Shown: positions 50,282 through 61,400, counted from the stretch's first letter. The stretch is 64,000 nucleotides of DNA from Bacteroidales bacterium (GCA_023138875.1 JAGLOO010000030.1:152686-216685), one strand, 5' to 3'. Made by a program: numbers and translations. The notes: generated from the letters alone by a model not told the origin.

Positions 50282-52018
50282 CTATTCCTTCATGATCTTT
50301 TGGGTGCTGATCAACTCACCCGTCCTGTCGTTGATCCTCACAAGGTACACCCCGCTATCCAGGAATGACATATCCAGTACATTTTCGATGGAAGTCAGCA
50401 CGCTTCTGCCCTTCAGATCAACAATATCCACATCAATATACTCCAGGTTAGAAATTATCCGGAGGATATCCCGGACCGGAACAGGATACAGCATAATCCC
50501 GGGATTCAACTGATCAACAATTCCGGTGGGGCCAATGTTTACCTGTAACCAAGCTGTATCGCCGCTGCATCCAAACTGGTTTTCAGGATAAACACCGACC
50601 GTTCCCTCCCCCAGGTTGCTCCAGACAACTTCCATGGAGTTTCCGGGATCACCAGTTTGCATACTGCCGTTCTCCACCTTCCAGTAGTAGGTTACCGCCG
50701 CGTTTTCAGTCACCAGGTAATGGCCGGTTTCGCCCACAACCAGTGAAGTATCGCCGGTGAGGGTGAAGGATTCTCCCGGTACCGGATTGACCTTCAGATC
50801 CAGCATATAAGTGCTGTCAGTACCGAGAACCGACACAAAATCTGCATGATAGGTCCCTGCAATTTCGTGCTCGTCTCCCTGCCAGAAGAGGCTGTTCCCC
50901 TCGCAAATTGCATCATGCTGGTTAAAATGGAAATGTCCCGCCGATCTATATCTCTTTTCAGTGAGCACAAAGGCCATGGAGGTGGTATCCCATCCGGAGG
51001 TGACGGTAATGCCGGTCTCCCCGTGAAGGTCATAGGTATACTCATGCTTCAGTATATCCAGCGGCTCCCCGTAGGCAGGTCGTTTGGAGTAGATCCATGT
51101 AATCAGTTCTCCTGAATCATTATACGCGTATTGATTGCTGTAGCTGATCATCCAGACATTGGTCGCAAAATCCCAATAATACAACTCATGAAGCGAATGC
51201 CTTCCTTGCTCATCATAAGCATCCACTATTTGAATGTCTTCCATCCACCCACCCTGGTAAGAAAGGTACCGGGTTTCGAGGACCTTGTTTCCGCCGGCAT
51301 CATACCCGAATTCCTTTTTAGACAGAAGGACCCACTCCAGTCCGTTCCAATAATATTTTTCCTCCAGTATCCTTTGTCCTGCAGTATCGTAAGTATTTTC
51401 AAATTTATCTTTTGGGTCCCATTGTGCCGGGCTCCCGGAATATATGGTTTCCTCCATGATGTTACCAATGGAGTCATACATGTATTCATATCTATTATTG
51501 CTGGAATTAACCCAGCCTTCCGGATCCCAGCCCCAATAGAAAGATGAATGTAAAACCAGGTTTCCCAGCGAGTCGTAAGCACGCTCCATCTTCTGGTTTT
51601 CATTCCAACTTTCCTGTTGAGAATCCCAGTAATACTTGATCTCCCGGAGGTGATGTCCGCAGGAATCATTTTCATACCCGGTGATAAATGAATGCCTCCA
51701 CCCATCTGCCAACGTATCCCAGGTTTGCATACCCCAGGTCACCTCAGACCCATTGAGATCATATTCCTTCACTTCCCTCAGGTAAAATTTCCATTCACCG
51801 GATACCGTGTCCAATTCAGTAAATTCCGTGGTAAGGTGCCTGTTTACCGAGTCCGTTTCAAACCTTATTTCTTTCTGTATTAGCAGTGAATCCACCAGAC
51901 TGGAGAACCTGTAAACCAGGGTAGTGTCGGAAGCCTTAAATACCAGTTGGGAACAAAGTGGAAAAGGAATGATCAAAAAAGTGATGGTAATCACTATAAT
52001 TGCGGTAATCTGTTTCAT
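50282..52018 (-). CDS. Secreted repeat protein with T9SS sorting domain
   Basis: 578 residues. A signal peptide (IIVITITFLIIPFPLCSQ) is followed by about eight units with the pattern Trp-x(5-10)-Tyr-Asp-x-x-Gly-Asn (AYDSLGNLVLHSSFYWGWD, MYDSIGNIMEETIYSG, FGYDAGGNKVLETRYLSY), recalling RHS/YD repeats. An Ig- or PKD-like part follows (LTGDTSLVVGETGHYLVTEN). The last 75 residues are a type A T9SS sorting domain: LYPVPVRDILRIISN, VDIVDLKGRSVL, SFLDSGVYLVRI, QKIMKE. It is exported through the outer membrane and anchored or released. Function unknown, possibly adhesion. Confidence 0.85.
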   Translation of the reverse strand: MKQITAIIVITITFLIIPFPLCSQLVFKASDTTLVYRFSSLVDSLLIQKEIRFETDSVNRHLTTEFTELDTVSGEWKFYLREVKEYDLNGSEVTWGMQTWDTLADGWRHSFITGYENDSCGHHLREIKYYWDSQQESWNENQKMERAYDSLGNLVLHSSFYWGWDPEGWVNSSNNRYEYMYDSIGNIMEETIYSGSPAQWDPKDKFENTYDTAGQRILEEKYYWNGLEWVLLSKKEFGYDAGGNKVLETRYLSYQGGWMEDIQIVDAYDEQGRHSLHELYYWDFATNVWMISYSNQYAYNDSGELITWIYSKRPAYGEPLDILKHEYTYDLHGETGITVTSGWDTTSMAFVLTEKRYRSAGHFHFNQHDAICEGNSLFWQGDEHEIAGTYHADFVSVLGTDSTYMLDLKVNPVPGESFTLTGDTSLVVGETGHYLVTENAAVTYYWKVENGSMQTGDPGNSMEVVWSNLGEGTVGVYPENQFGCSGDTAWLQVNIGPTGIVDQLNPGIMLYPVPVRDILRIISNLEYIDVDIVDLKGRSVLTSIENVLDMSFLDSGVYLVRINDRTGELISTQKIMKE

Positions 52019-52042
52019 GTTGGGGTTTTTGTTATTTTTTTC

Positions 52043-53563
52043 TTACGGAATCCTATTGGGGAAGGTTTCAGTGAAATTCAAGCGATAGCTTACAAAAGCT
52101 ACATTTTCACTGTCCGGAGACCAGGAAGGCACATTGATAGTACCCTGTCCGCCAAATAGTTTCGCCATAACCCGGACTTCTCTGGTTTCCAGATCCATGA
52201 TCCGCAGCATCACATCTTTGTTTGGTGGATGGGAGCCGGCAGGCACATCTGTTCCGAATGTTACATAGACGATCCATCTGCCATCCGGAGAGGGGTGGGC
52301 AAACCAATCGTTGTACTGATCGGTTGTGATCTGCTGCTCTTCACTACCATCCGTTTTCATTCGCCATATCTGCATGGTCCCCGTACGGACCGAATTGAAA
52401 TAGATGTATTTACCGTCGGGCGAATAATCGGGGCCATCATCCAGTCCCTCTGCCGAGGTTAGTCTTGTTTCTGAACCACCCTTTAAGGGAATGGTGTATA
52501 TGTCATAGTTGCCATTTCGTTCGGCGCAATAAGCCAGGGTTTTGCCATCGGGCGACCATCCGTGCCAGTAGGAAGGGCTGAGTGGTGTGATTTTTTTTGG
52601 ATCGCCTCCTTCGACGGGAAGTGAGTAAATTATTGAGCTTCCGGATTCTGTCCCGTCGCTGATCACAAGTTGGGTGCCATCGGGGGATATTCCGTGATCG
52701 TTGTTAATCCTGCTGGCAAAGCCTGTGGGGATCAACTCAGGTTCTCCGCCTTCTGCCGGGATCTTGTAAAGCAGTCCCCCGCTATTGAATATCAATGATT
52801 TCCCATCGGGTGTCCAGTTAGGGGCTTCGATATGGCTGCCGGTATGATAAACGACTCTCCTGTCGAACGATGCAATGGAAATTGTTTCGAGTGTGCTTTC
52901 AATCTTCTTCAGCGAATCTGGTTTCCGGACAAGGGTTTCAATCCGCACATTGGAGAAGATGGCCGTCTCAATGGTATCGTTGTTGTGTGCACTTACGCCC
53001 AGACCAATATAAAAAGGTTCTGTGAATGGAAGCTTAAAAGTCCCCCCTGTGGATCTGAACCCTTCACCGGATGAAACAAACATCGAAAGATAATCACCGG
53101 TTTTCTCTATTCGCACCCGTTTGGGCGAAGAGATATTGGCCTGGACCTCCCGGGTAACTCCCCCGGGGACTTCTCTGTATTGGATAGACGTCAGCCCGTC
53201 TCCATGCACCGCTGCATCGGCATATACCGAGCTTGTATCCAAATCCTGGCGGATAATCAGACAGGCTTTCCTGTGGGGATCAACGCCCCTTCCAATCCAC
53301 TCAATATCAGCAGCAATGGAGACATCTCCCGACACCTTTTTCCAGACATAGTGCAGCTGATCACTGTCGAACCACATGTTGGTACCTCCTCCCGAAACAG
53401 CATATGAGCTGTCGGAAGGATCGAACGCCACCGATCCGGCAACCCCCACATTTCCAATGTCACCACAGCCTTCGAAAATCCCCAGATCGGCTTCAGTATT
53501 GCATGATCCCAATGCCACAATCAAAATGATCCATGCACAATATTTTATTCTGTGTTTCATCAT
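52043..53563 (-). CDS. TolB-like beta-propeller lipoprotein with N-terminal DUF1349-like domain
   Basis: 506 residues. A lipobox [10 protein letters not shown] puts Cys21 as the lipidated residue (an MM start leaves two ATG choices). Residues 25-220 resemble a concanavalin-like regulatory domain ([56 protein letters not shown]). Then a WD40-like/PD40 propeller with repeated SPDGK motifs: [82 protein letters not shown]. It probably binds a carbohydrate or peptide at the cell surface. Partner genes are not adjacent. Confidence 0.82.
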   Translation of the reverse strand: MMKHRIKYCAWIILIVALGSCNTEADLGIFEGCGDIGNVGVAGSVAFDPSDSSYAVSGGGTNMWFDSDQLHYVWKKVSGDVSIAADIEWIGRGVDPHRKACLIIRQDLDTSSVYADAAVHGDGLTSIQYREVPGGVTREVQANISSPKRVRIEKTGDYLSMFVSSGEGFRSTGGTFKLPFTEPFYIGLGVSAHNNDTIETAIFSNVRIETLVRKPDSLKKIESTLETISIASFDRRVVYHTGSHIEAPNWTPDGKSLIFNSGGLLYKIPAEGGEPELIPTGFASRINNDHGISPDGTQLVISDGTESGSSIIYSLPVEGGDPKKITPLSPSYWHGWSPDGKTLAYCAERNGNYDIYTIPLKGGSETRLTSAEGLDDGPDYSPDGKYIYFNSVRTGTMQIWRMKTDGSEEQQITTDQYNDWFAHPSPDGRWIVYVTFGTDVPAGSHPPNKDVMLRIMDLETREVRVMAKLFGGQGTINVPSWSPDSENVAFVSYRLNFTETFPNRIP

Positions 53564-53943
53564 ATCCTTTTGTGATATTTATGATTAATAAAGAACATGT
53601 TCGTTTCATAATTGCTTCTGAAAAAGTGAGCCGGTAAGATAGCGAATAACGCATGAATACAAACAATTGTGCAATGCTTCAGAATTTTACTGCCAGGTGG
53701 TTGATGCCAGAGCTGGCTGTTGAGATCAAATACACCTCAGCACCAAGAATCTCCCGTGGTCTCACTCAGACTTTTCGTGATATCCAGGCTCCTCCATTCC
53801 CTGCCTAATCGATTAACCGCAGGATGACCCGGGAACTTATCTATAAGCCCCTCTTCGAATCAGTTTCCCGAACCAGCATGGCATCGTAAGTGCCATGCTC
53901 CGGTTCTACGGGCAGAACAACATGACCGCCGTGAAAATAATTT
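53564..53943. other. Gap of 380 bases with no convincing gene
   Basis: A frame of 51 codons from ATG 53653 to TAA 53806-53808 and a 22-codon frame near 53824 can be read, but neither resembles anything known and both lack a plausible RBS. No repeats or promoter boxes are evident. It may be decayed coding DNA at the edge of the accessory island. Confidence 0.4.
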
Positions 53944-55149
53944 TCATTTCATCCACTCCCAAACCGGAATAACGTTTATTATTTTTCCATCCTTTTCCAG
54001 TTCATCCTTTTGGTTAAAGGTGAAAATAAAACCTTCGGTTAAACCCAGTTCATTTAAAGCCTCTGCTAAACCGTTTACCTCGCGGCGGAGGTTGTCGACA
54101 TTTAAATCGTAACAAACCTGGACTGCCATTTCAACTTTGTTGTTTTTTGAAACAATAAAATTGCATTCTCCTTTTTGCCGGTAATAGTAAACGTCTTTAC
54201 CCAACCTTAATAAATGGATAAAAACAAGATTCTCCAGTAATCTACCCTGGTCTTTCGAGAAGGACATGGAAAGATTGGTAATTAACCCCGTATCGATACC
54301 GTAAATTTTTTTTGGATTTTTTGCCTGTTGTTTCAATGAAAAACTAAAACGTGGTACGGTCAAAAACAGGTATGCATCCTCGAAATAGGAAATGTATGAA
54401 GCAACAGTATTACTTGAACCCAGTTCAAACGTTTTTGCCAGATTATTAAAAGAAAATTCCTTTCCAATATTTGTTGCCAAAAAAACACCAAGTTCTTTTA
54501 CAATTTTTGGATTACGCAACCCGTGCCTTACAACAATGTCGCGATAAATCAAATCGTTATACAAATTCAATAATACATCCCTGTTTTTTGTATTGAGGAA
54601 TTCAGGCATCCCCCCCAACTGAAAATAGCCTGAAAATGATTCTACCCCGGCGTTTAGATTAAAATGGGCAAGATATTCTACATAGGAAAACGGAAAGACC
54701 TCAAGAGAAATTTGCCGTCCGGTTAAACTTGTGCCCAGTTCTTTGCTAAGTATTTTTGCATTCGACCCGGTGACTATTACTTTCTGCTTTTTATCATGCA
54801 ACACCCGTACATACCTCTCCCAACCATCCACGTTTTGGATCTCATCGAAAAAAAACAGTTCTGAATTGCCAATCCTCCCAAATATCTTTTCCAGTTTAAA
54901 AAAATCATTTACCCCGAAAGCCGATAACCGTGGGTCTTCAAAACTCAAATAGTTAAAGTGAGGATGTTTTCTGGCTATTTGCAGCAATACGGTACTTTTA
55001 CCACATCTTCTTATACCGGTCAGAATTTTGACATGATTATCTGTCAGATCCACTTTATCAGTTATGTCCCTGGGGGTCCCTTCCTGAATTTCAATAATAG
55101 ATTTTGTTTGATATTCGAGCACCTCCTCTATTTGCGACTCTAACATCAT
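53944..55149 (-). CDS. AAA-type ATPase with DUF4143 C-terminus
   Basis: 401 residues. The P-loop ILTGIRRCGKSTVLLQIA is near 42-59, Walker B ELFFFDEIQNVDGWERYV near 95, and sensor VIVTGSNAKILSKELGTSLTGR follows, as in AAA_14 proteins. The C-terminal DUF4143 part has LENLVFIHLLRLGKDVYYYR and ECNFIVSKNNKVEMAVQVCY, a nuclease-like core. These ATPases are widespread in mobile DNA, and their job is unclear. It has a clear -33/-7 promoter and starts with two adjacent ATG codons. Confidence 0.85.
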   Translation of the reverse strand: MMLESQIEEVLEYQTKSIIEIQEGTPRDITDKVDLTDNHVKILTGIRRCGKSTVLLQIARKHPHFNYLSFEDPRLSAFGVNDFFKLEKIFGRIGNSELFFFDEIQNVDGWERYVRVLHDKKQKVIVTGSNAKILSKELGTSLTGRQISLEVFPFSYVEYLAHFNLNAGVESFSGYFQLGGMPEFLNTKNRDVLLNLYNDLIYRDIVVRHGLRNPKIVKELGVFLATNIGKEFSFNNLAKTFELGSSNTVASYISYFEDAYLFLTVPRFSFSLKQQAKNPKKIYGIDTGLITNLSMSFSKDQGRLLENLVFIHLLRLGKDVYYYRQKGECNFIVSKNNKVEMAVQVCYDLNVDNLRREVNGLAEALNELGLTEGFIFTFNQKDELEKDGKIINVIPVWEWMK

Positions 55150-55165
55150 CGTTCTGTTTTTCTTT

Positions 55166-55197
55166 CAAAGGTAATCTATATTCATTAGTAATGCAAA
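55166..55197 (-). promoter_or_regulatory. Promoter of the AAA/DUF4143 gene with -33 and -7 boxes
   Basis: Minus strand: TTTG at 55194-55197, 20 bases, then TACCTTTG at 55166-55173, and the ATG 17 bases on. A close match to the Bacteroidota promoter pattern. Confidence 0.72.
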
Positions 55198-55368
55198 CTT
55201 ATTATCATTACTATTGCTAATTCATTGCCAGTATTAATGAAGCCCGGTTACAGCTCCGTCTTATTCCCATCTGCAATACGGCCTGAGTCTCAGGAAGCTG
55301 AGATACATTTTTCTGAATATCCCTCCTGTAAGTCAACTTAAACTTTCGACTGCCCTTTTTCGGATCAG

Positions 55369-55800
55369 GTGGTTCATATACTTAGTTCCAGGTGGTTCCT
55401 TCCGGGCTGCAGCTTCGATATCAAGAAACTCCAACGGGCACTACACTCGGACCAACCCGAGTTAATCGCAGTCTACGGGCACAGGAGAGTGGGAAAGACC
55501 TATCTTGTCAGGGACCTCTTCGATGACAGGATCTGTTCTGCAGCACATGCCATTGACGACCTTTTATTTGTAAACGGAGCTCCCTTAGGGGAGGAATAAA
55601 GCAATCTCCCCGGATCCCTGTTCGATCACAGTGACTATCGTAAAAGCGTCATTCAGGCACTCTCCAGGAAGAAAAAGGGACTCAACCGGAATGAACTGCT
55701 CAGAGCCATGAAAATGAGCTCCGGGGAATCCGGTCCACTCCAGGTGAATCAACTGGGTCAACTATCAGGCTTTTCCTATCCCACGGTTGCTACTTCACTA
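55369..55800 (+). pseudogene. Decayed AAA ATPase (DUF234-like family), two remnants
   Basis: The first frame reads LQRALHSDQPELIAVYGHRR then VGKTYLVRDLFDDR, a P-loop of the AAA ATPase family typified by the gene at 62245. It stops at 55599. A second frame a little further on reads LFDHSDYRKSVIQALSRKKK then GLNRNELLRAMKMSSG, matching the winged-helix segment that lies some 170 residues after the P-loop in intact members. So most of the middle has been deleted. There is no proper start codon; GTG 55369 is nominal. Confidence 0.7.
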
Positions 55801-55989
55801 GAAAAGCTGACCGTTTGCCAATTGCCGACGAAGTGGAATGCCTATTGGACTTGCACGATGCGCGGCTGGAATCGCAATCCCTTGAGCTAAGTGATTATTT
55901 GAAAGGAAAAAGAAGAAGATGCTTATATTGTAGTCTGGAACGGAAAACGGGATGTTTTACTCAAAAATATGAAGGCAAGGAATTTGTAA
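55797..55989 (+). pseudogene. Frameshifted remnant of a small unidentified gene
   Basis: One frame gives ADRLPIADEVECLLDLHDAR then LESQSLELSDYLKGK, and after a shift another frame gives KEKEEDAYIVVWNGKRDVLL ending with a TAA at 55987-55989. The two together look like one protein of about 60-65 residues broken by a frameshift, but I do not recognise the family. The joint with the AAA remnant suggests it entered by rearrangement. Confidence 0.35.
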
Positions 55990-56001
55990 AAGTAAACTAA
56001 C

Positions 56002-56031
56002 AAAGAACCTTAAAGAACCTTAAAGAACCTT
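56002..56031. repeat. Three tandem copies of a 10-bp unit before a small gene
   Basis: AAAGAACCTT is repeated exactly at 56002, 56012 and 56022, ending one base before an ATG at 56033. The AAAG parts are not strong ribosome binding sites, but the repeats set the leader of the next gene and could vary in number. Confidence 0.85.
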
Positions 56032-56032
56032 G

Positions 56033-56299
56033 ATGAATTATATTAATCAATTCGAATTAATTAAGGCAATGCTCGGTCATAAGAGTGAGGGTCTTGACTA
56101 TAAGGAATTGCTGTCAACTGTTAACAGACCTCAAATCATGAAGAGGATTGAGAAAATAGAACTGGCATACAAATCATATTTCCTGTTAAGTGACCTTGAC
56201 ATTGATGAGCAGACAACCAAGCTGCTTGGATACGAGATTATAGGCTATGAAATGGGTGGCTTGAGAAGGAAACTGAGAACTCACAAGAGAAGAAAATAA
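56033..56299 (+). CDS. Small hypothetical protein upstream of recQ
   Basis: 88 residues from ATG 56033: MNYINQFELIKAMLGHKSEG followed by LDYKELLSTVNRPQIMKRIE. Helical and charged with a basic end (LRRKLRTHKRRK). I do not recognise it. It is on the same strand as recQ, with a 54-base gap to the next small frame. It may be part of the helicase cassette. The start depends on the tandem repeats just before it. Confidence 0.55.
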   Translation: MNYINQFELIKAMLGHKSEGLDYKELLSTVNRPQIMKRIEKIELAYKSYFLLSDLDIDEQTTKLLGYEIIGYEMGGLRRKLRTHKRRK

Positions 56300-56352
56300 T
56301 ATGATGAGAATGAAGGCCATTCTTAGAAAAGCAAGTAGAAAAGACACACAGA

Positions 56353-56466
56353 ATGGAAATAGAAAGAATCCGGGCGTATAAACTGACATCAACTCACCAT
56401 AAAAGGTTTCTTACGGTGAAAAAAGGCTATGATGCCTATGTCGAATACTGGAACAGCAGAATATGA
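56353..56466 (+). CDS. 37-residue frame overlapping the recQ start
   Basis: ATG 56353 opens MEIERIRAYKLTSTHHKRFL then TVKKGYDAYVEYWNSRI and stops with TGA at 56464-56466, overlapping the recQ ATG (56463) as ATGA. The overlap suggests it is translated and coupled to recQ. It is basic, with aromatic residues near the end. It could also be the tail of a decayed gene, as it is too short for a recognised domain. Confidence 0.45.
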   Translation: MEIERIRAYKLTSTHHKRFLTVKKGYDAYVEYWNSRI

Positions 56467-58484
56467 CAAGGGAACGGGCCGAGGAAATTCTCCATGAAAG
56501 ATTTGGAATTACTGAGTTCTATGATGAACAGTGGGCAGCCATTGACAGGTTGCTGAAGGGCGAACGCGTATTGATGATTCAGCGGACCGGATTCGGGAAG
56601 TCCCTGGTTTTTCAGTTTGCGGGAATGTTGCTTGAGGGAACAACGGTAATATTTTCACCTTTGATCGCGTTGATGCGCGAACAGGTAAATAAGCTGAAGG
56701 ATATCAACCTGCCGGCGGCATATATAAACTCTACCCTGACCATCGAAGAGAAAAAGGAGACATTGCGAAAGGCTGAACGGGGGGAGTATAAACTGCTGTA
56801 CATCGCGCCAGAAAGGCTCGCAGATCAGAAATGGCAGCAGGTATTGAACAATATGAAGCTGGGCATGGTTGTGGTTGACGAAGCACACTGTATTTCGAGC
56901 TGGGGCCATGATTTTCGGCCGAATTACCACAAGATCGTAAACGTGGTCAGGATGCTGAAGAGCGATCTGCCAGTACTCGCCTGCACAGCCACAGCCACAA
57001 CCCGGGTTCAGAGCGACATTGAAGCACAGTTCGATAATTCCCGGATGACTGTGATACGTGGAAAATTGGGGAGGGATAATTTCTGGTCCACAGTAGTATC
57101 ATGCGAGACCCGGGAAGATAAGATGGCAGGCGTGCTGAAGCTGGTTGAATCGCTGAAGGGCACCGGTATTATCTACTGCGGGACGCGGGCTGAATCGGAG
57201 ATCTATTCCCAGTGGCTGGAATTTAACGGGATCAGTGCGGCCAGTTACCATGCCGGGCTGGACAACGAGACCCGGAAGCGTATTGAGGTGGCCCTGATGA
57301 ATAATAAATACCGGTGTATCGTATCAACCAATGCCTTGGGGATGGGCATGGATAAGCCCGATATCCGGTTTGTCATCCATACACAGATCCCGGTCTCACC
57401 CCTGCATTATATCCAGGAGACCGGACGTGCCGGAAGAGATGGTCTGCCCACTACTATCGCATTGTTTTATTCGCCACAGGATGATCAGCTGCCCCTCTCA
57501 TTTATCCATAATAGTAAACCGCCGGTTAAGAAATATGAGCAACTCATCGAGCTGCTGAAGCGCGAGCCTCTATCCTGGAATGCCGTGATCAAAGCTTTGA
57601 ACCTTAAACAGAATGCGGTGAAGATCATCCTGAATGACCTGACCGTTCAGGGAATAATTTCGCGAGAAAAAAGCGGGTCCTCATTCCATTATGAATTGAT
57701 GCACAATGCGCCCCGGCTCAATGTCAGGGCATTTGAGGAGGTTCGTAAAGCGAAGCTTGCTGATTTCGAAAGGATGAAGGGGTATATGGAAAGAGATTCC
57801 TGCCGGATGAATTACCTTAGGCAGTACCTGGGAGATACTCCTTCGGAGCCCTGTGGCAAATGCGATGTGGATCTGGACAGGAGATTCAGCGTATCAGCCT
57901 CTGAGGATCAGCTTGATATCATTCGCCGGTATAGGGAATCCTGCTTTCCGGTACTGGAATTGGAAACAAAAACAGGTATACTGGCAAACGGGGTGGCGGC
58001 ATCCTATTATGGAGTTGCTAATACCGGGACGATGATACACCAATGCAAAATCGAGAACAGGGGTGATTTTCCGGAGCATCTGCTGAGACTAACCCTGAAA
58101 GCGTTCCGCGCACATTATAAACCGGGGGAGTTCGACCTGATTATGTATGTACCGCCTACGGTGTCGGGTAACCAGGTGATGAAATTTGCCGGAAGGATCG
58201 CGGAAGAACTGGGAATCAGACTGTCCCACGGCCTGGTAAAAGTAAAGCCCACAAAGCCCCAGAGAGCCTTTGAGTCATCCCTGGGAAGAAGGAAGAACCT
58301 GAAGGGTGCCTTTCGTGTTGGCGAGGATGTGAAGAAAAAAAGGATCCTGCTGGTGGATGACATTATGGACAGTGGGGCAACCATCCGGGAAATCGCCTCT
58401 GTGCTTAAATCGGCAAGGGCTTCCATGGTGGGGCCATTGGTGATTGTCAAATCGACTGGCTCCCAATCTGATAAGCAACTATAA
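56463..58484 (+). CDS. RecQ-family DNA helicase with C-terminal phosphoribosyltransferase-like domain
   Basis: 673 residues. The helicase core: motif 0/I at 20-50 with Walker A RTGFGKSLVFQFAG (41-47 core; P and G of the usual PTGGGKS are replaced by R and F), DEAH at 139-142 (VVVDEAHCISSWGHDFRPNY), VLACTATATTRV, and motif VI ETGRAGRDGLPTT. A zinc-binding set (CRMNYLRQYLGDTPSEPCGKC) follows. The last 150 residues are PRTase-like, with KKKRILLVDDIMDSGATIRE, the PRPP loop. Such RecQ-PRTase fusions with RTGxGKS are, from memory, known mainly in Actinobacteria. It heads an operon with the SNF2 gene, 10 bases apart. Confidence 0.88.
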   Translation: MTRERAEEILHERFGITEFYDEQWAAIDRLLKGERVLMIQRTGFGKSLVFQFAGMLLEGTTVIFSPLIALMREQVNKLKDINLPAAYINSTLTIEEKKETLRKAERGEYKLLYIAPERLADQKWQQVLNNMKLGMVVVDEAHCISSWGHDFRPNYHKIVNVVRMLKSDLPVLACTATATTRVQSDIEAQFDNSRMTVIRGKLGRDNFWSTVVSCETREDKMAGVLKLVESLKGTGIIYCGTRAESEIYSQWLEFNGISAASYHAGLDNETRKRIEVALMNNKYRCIVSTNALGMGMDKPDIRFVIHTQIPVSPLHYIQETGRAGRDGLPTTIALFYSPQDDQLPLSFIHNSKPPVKKYEQLIELLKREPLSWNAVIKALNLKQNAVKIILNDLTVQGIISREKSGSSFHYELMHNAPRLNVRAFEEVRKAKLADFERMKGYMERDSCRMNYLRQYLGDTPSEPCGKCDVDLDRRFSVSASEDQLDIIRRYRESCFPVLELETKTGILANGVAASYYGVANTGTMIHQCKIENRGDFPEHLLRLTLKAFRAHYKPGEFDLIMYVPPTVSGNQVMKFAGRIAEELGIRLSHGLVKVKPTKPQRAFESSLGRRKNLKGAFRVGEDVKKKRILLVDDIMDSGATIREIASVLKSARASMVGPLVIVKSTGSQSDKQL

Positions 58485-58494
58485 CTGCGACCGA

Positions 58495-61400
58495 ATGACA
58501 AAATACGGACAGACTTGGTGGGGCGCCAAATGGATGAACGCCCTTTCCCATATCGACTATTCCAACCGGCTTCCCAGGGGCCGGAGCTATGCCAATAAAG
58601 GTGCGGTGGAGGATCTCAGCATCTCGGGGCGGAAGATCATCGCGAACGTAAAGGGTACCCGTATCAAACCCTATAACGTGACCGTGGGGATACCCGCGTT
58701 CACAGCTAAGGAGAAGGAAACGTTAACCGGGGTGATTATGGACAATCCCCTGCTTCTTTCGAAACTGTTGAACCGTGAGTTGCCCGAAAGCCTGTATACC
58801 ATGGCGGAGGCACATCATATCCGGATCTTTCCCGGCCGGTGGAACGATCTGGATATGCATTGTTCCTGTCCCGATTGGGCCGTGCCCTGCAAACACCTGG
58901 CGGCTGTGATCAATGTAATTGCCAATGAAATTGACCGCAATCCTTTCCTGATCTTCAAACTCCACGGGTACGATATCATCCATGAGCTCCGGCGCTACGG
59001 GATCGAAGCCATCAGTGATACCGTTACCATTCCCGATCTTGCATCCCTGGCTGTAGCCGAGCCGGTGGAGGATTACCAGACGGAGAAAACCATTGCTCTG
59101 GAGGAGATCGATTTTTCAGTGCTGGAGGATATGCGGGAGAAGCTACTTTCGTTGCTCTCCGAAAATCCGGTTTTCTATTCGAAGGATTTTAAAAAGGTGC
59201 TGGATAAGCTCTACAGGAAAACGGCCAGGAAGATAGCCAGGGAGAACATGATGGCTACCGGATCCTCAGTCCAACAGGATCATCATTCATCACATTACGA
59301 GAATTACTTGGGTGTGGCTATTACGCTGGACGAGTGCAACTGCCTGGTAGATTGCAGGATTCATGGTGAACCGGGCGGCACCTGGAGGGTCTATCATAAA
59401 GTCGATAAAGAGGGCACCTGGGGCTTTCGGGATGATTTTGAGATGCTTATGTTTATTTCAAATATCGAACCCAAACAGGTACACCGCTTATCGCCCGGAT
59501 TAACCTACCTCTTCATGGTGTATCATTTTAGCCGGAAACTTGCGGAGACCTCATCCTTTATCCCACAGCTGCTCAACACCGCAGATGGCAGCTATACCGT
59601 ACGCTGGATCCCTGCCGTAATGGATCAGAGGATCAGTGAGACTTTACGGAGTCTGACTGCAGCTTTTCCTTCTGTAGTGGAACTTCGGGTAAGCGTCGGT
59701 GCATTTCCCGGAACCTCTGTGGCGGAGCAGGAATCCCTAAAAGCGGAGCAGTTAAGAAGCCTGGTCTCTTTCTTCATCGGCCAGTTTATTCTGGATGGTG
59801 GATTCGATAAGAGTGTGATGGGTGACCCGGTCTACCGGATTTTTGTTGAAAATTACGCATACCGGTTTGATCTTCCGGGTGAGGGAGAGATTCCCTCTTC
59901 CATTCAGCGATGGATCGACAGGTTTTACCTTACCCGCCAGGCGTTTTTCCCGGTGCTGGAGATTTTCGAGAAGGAGGATTCGGGAAGGTTTGGTCTGAAG
60001 GTGCTGGTGGAGGAGAGCCGCAAGCCGCTGAAAGAACTGGTGCCCCTGGCCGATGTTATGACTCTCCCGGAATACAGCAGCTCCAGGTACGAAGTGCTGC
60101 GGAGCATCGAACTGCTCACTCCTTCACTTCCCGAGCTGGAGTTCATTATCTCCACTTCCGGCAGACATATCCCGGTCTATACACCAAATGAATTTGCCAG
60201 TGTAATGTTCAGCATTCTGCCCGTGATCCGGCTGTACGGGATCCGCGTGCTGTTGCCGGATCAGCTGAAAAGCCTGATACGCCCCGCTGTATCTGTAGCG
60301 CTCTCTTCTTCAGGCAGGGTATTAAAGAGATCGTTGCTGAACCTGGAGAAGATCCTCAGCTTTCAATGGAAGATTGCACTGGGCGACACCCTCATGGATG
60401 CAGACGAGTTTTTCAGGATGGTGAAAGGACTTTCAGGGATCGTTAAGATGAGAGATCAGTACCTCTACCTGAACACAGCAGACCTGAAAACACTGATGGA
60501 TCAGATTCAGCAGCAGGATGGCAAGATGGACCGGAACCAGTTACTGCAGGCTGCTTTTACCGGCGAATTGCACGGAGAGAAAGTGAGTATGGATAAGGCC
60601 ACCCGGGAGTTGATCGATGAGTTGTTGAAGGTGGAGCGGATCGATCTTCCCGGGGGACTCACTGCAACACTGCGGCCATACCAGCAGAGGGGCTTTGACT
60701 GGTTATACAAGAATGCCAGTCTTGGTTTTGGAAGCATCATAGCTGATGACATGGGATTGGGAAAAACCCTGCAGGTGATTGTCATGTTGCTGAAGCTGAA
60801 AGAGGAGGGAGCGCTTGATTCGCGACAGGCACTGATCGTGGTGCCCACCACCCTGCTTACCAACTGGAAGAAGGAGTTTGAAAAGTTTGCCCCCGGCATA
60901 TCTCATGCCTTTTTTCACGGACCGAACCGCACCCTGGATGAGGAGGCCGATGTAATCCTTACCAGTTACGGGGTTACGCGCAGCGACCAGAAATTACTCT
61001 CAAAAAAAAGATGGTATGCGGTAATTATCGATGAGGCGCAGAATATAAAGAATGTAGATGCCGCGCAGACCAGGGCGGTGAAGAAACTGAAGTCGAATAT
61101 CCGGATAGCCATGAGCGGCACCCCGGTGGAGAACCGGTTGTCGGAGTACTGGAGCATCTTTGATTTCATCTACAAGGGATACATGGGGAACCTGAAGAAA
61201 TTCACAAAGGAGTATGCTTATCCAATAGAGGTCTACCGGAACAAGAAACGGCTCGATCGCTTTCTAAAGATCACTGCCCCCTTCATTCTGCGCAGACTCA
61301 AGAGCGACAAATCAATTATCAGTGATCTGCCCGATAAGATCGAGAACGACTACATGGCTACGCTTATGAAGGAACAGGGAGCTCTCTACCAGGGGGTGTT

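Noticed and set aside
53653..53808. 51-codon plus-strand frame in the gap after the TolB-like lipoprotein
   Set aside because: No similarity, no ribosome binding site, ends in Pro/Ala-rich sequence; not strong enough to call a gene.
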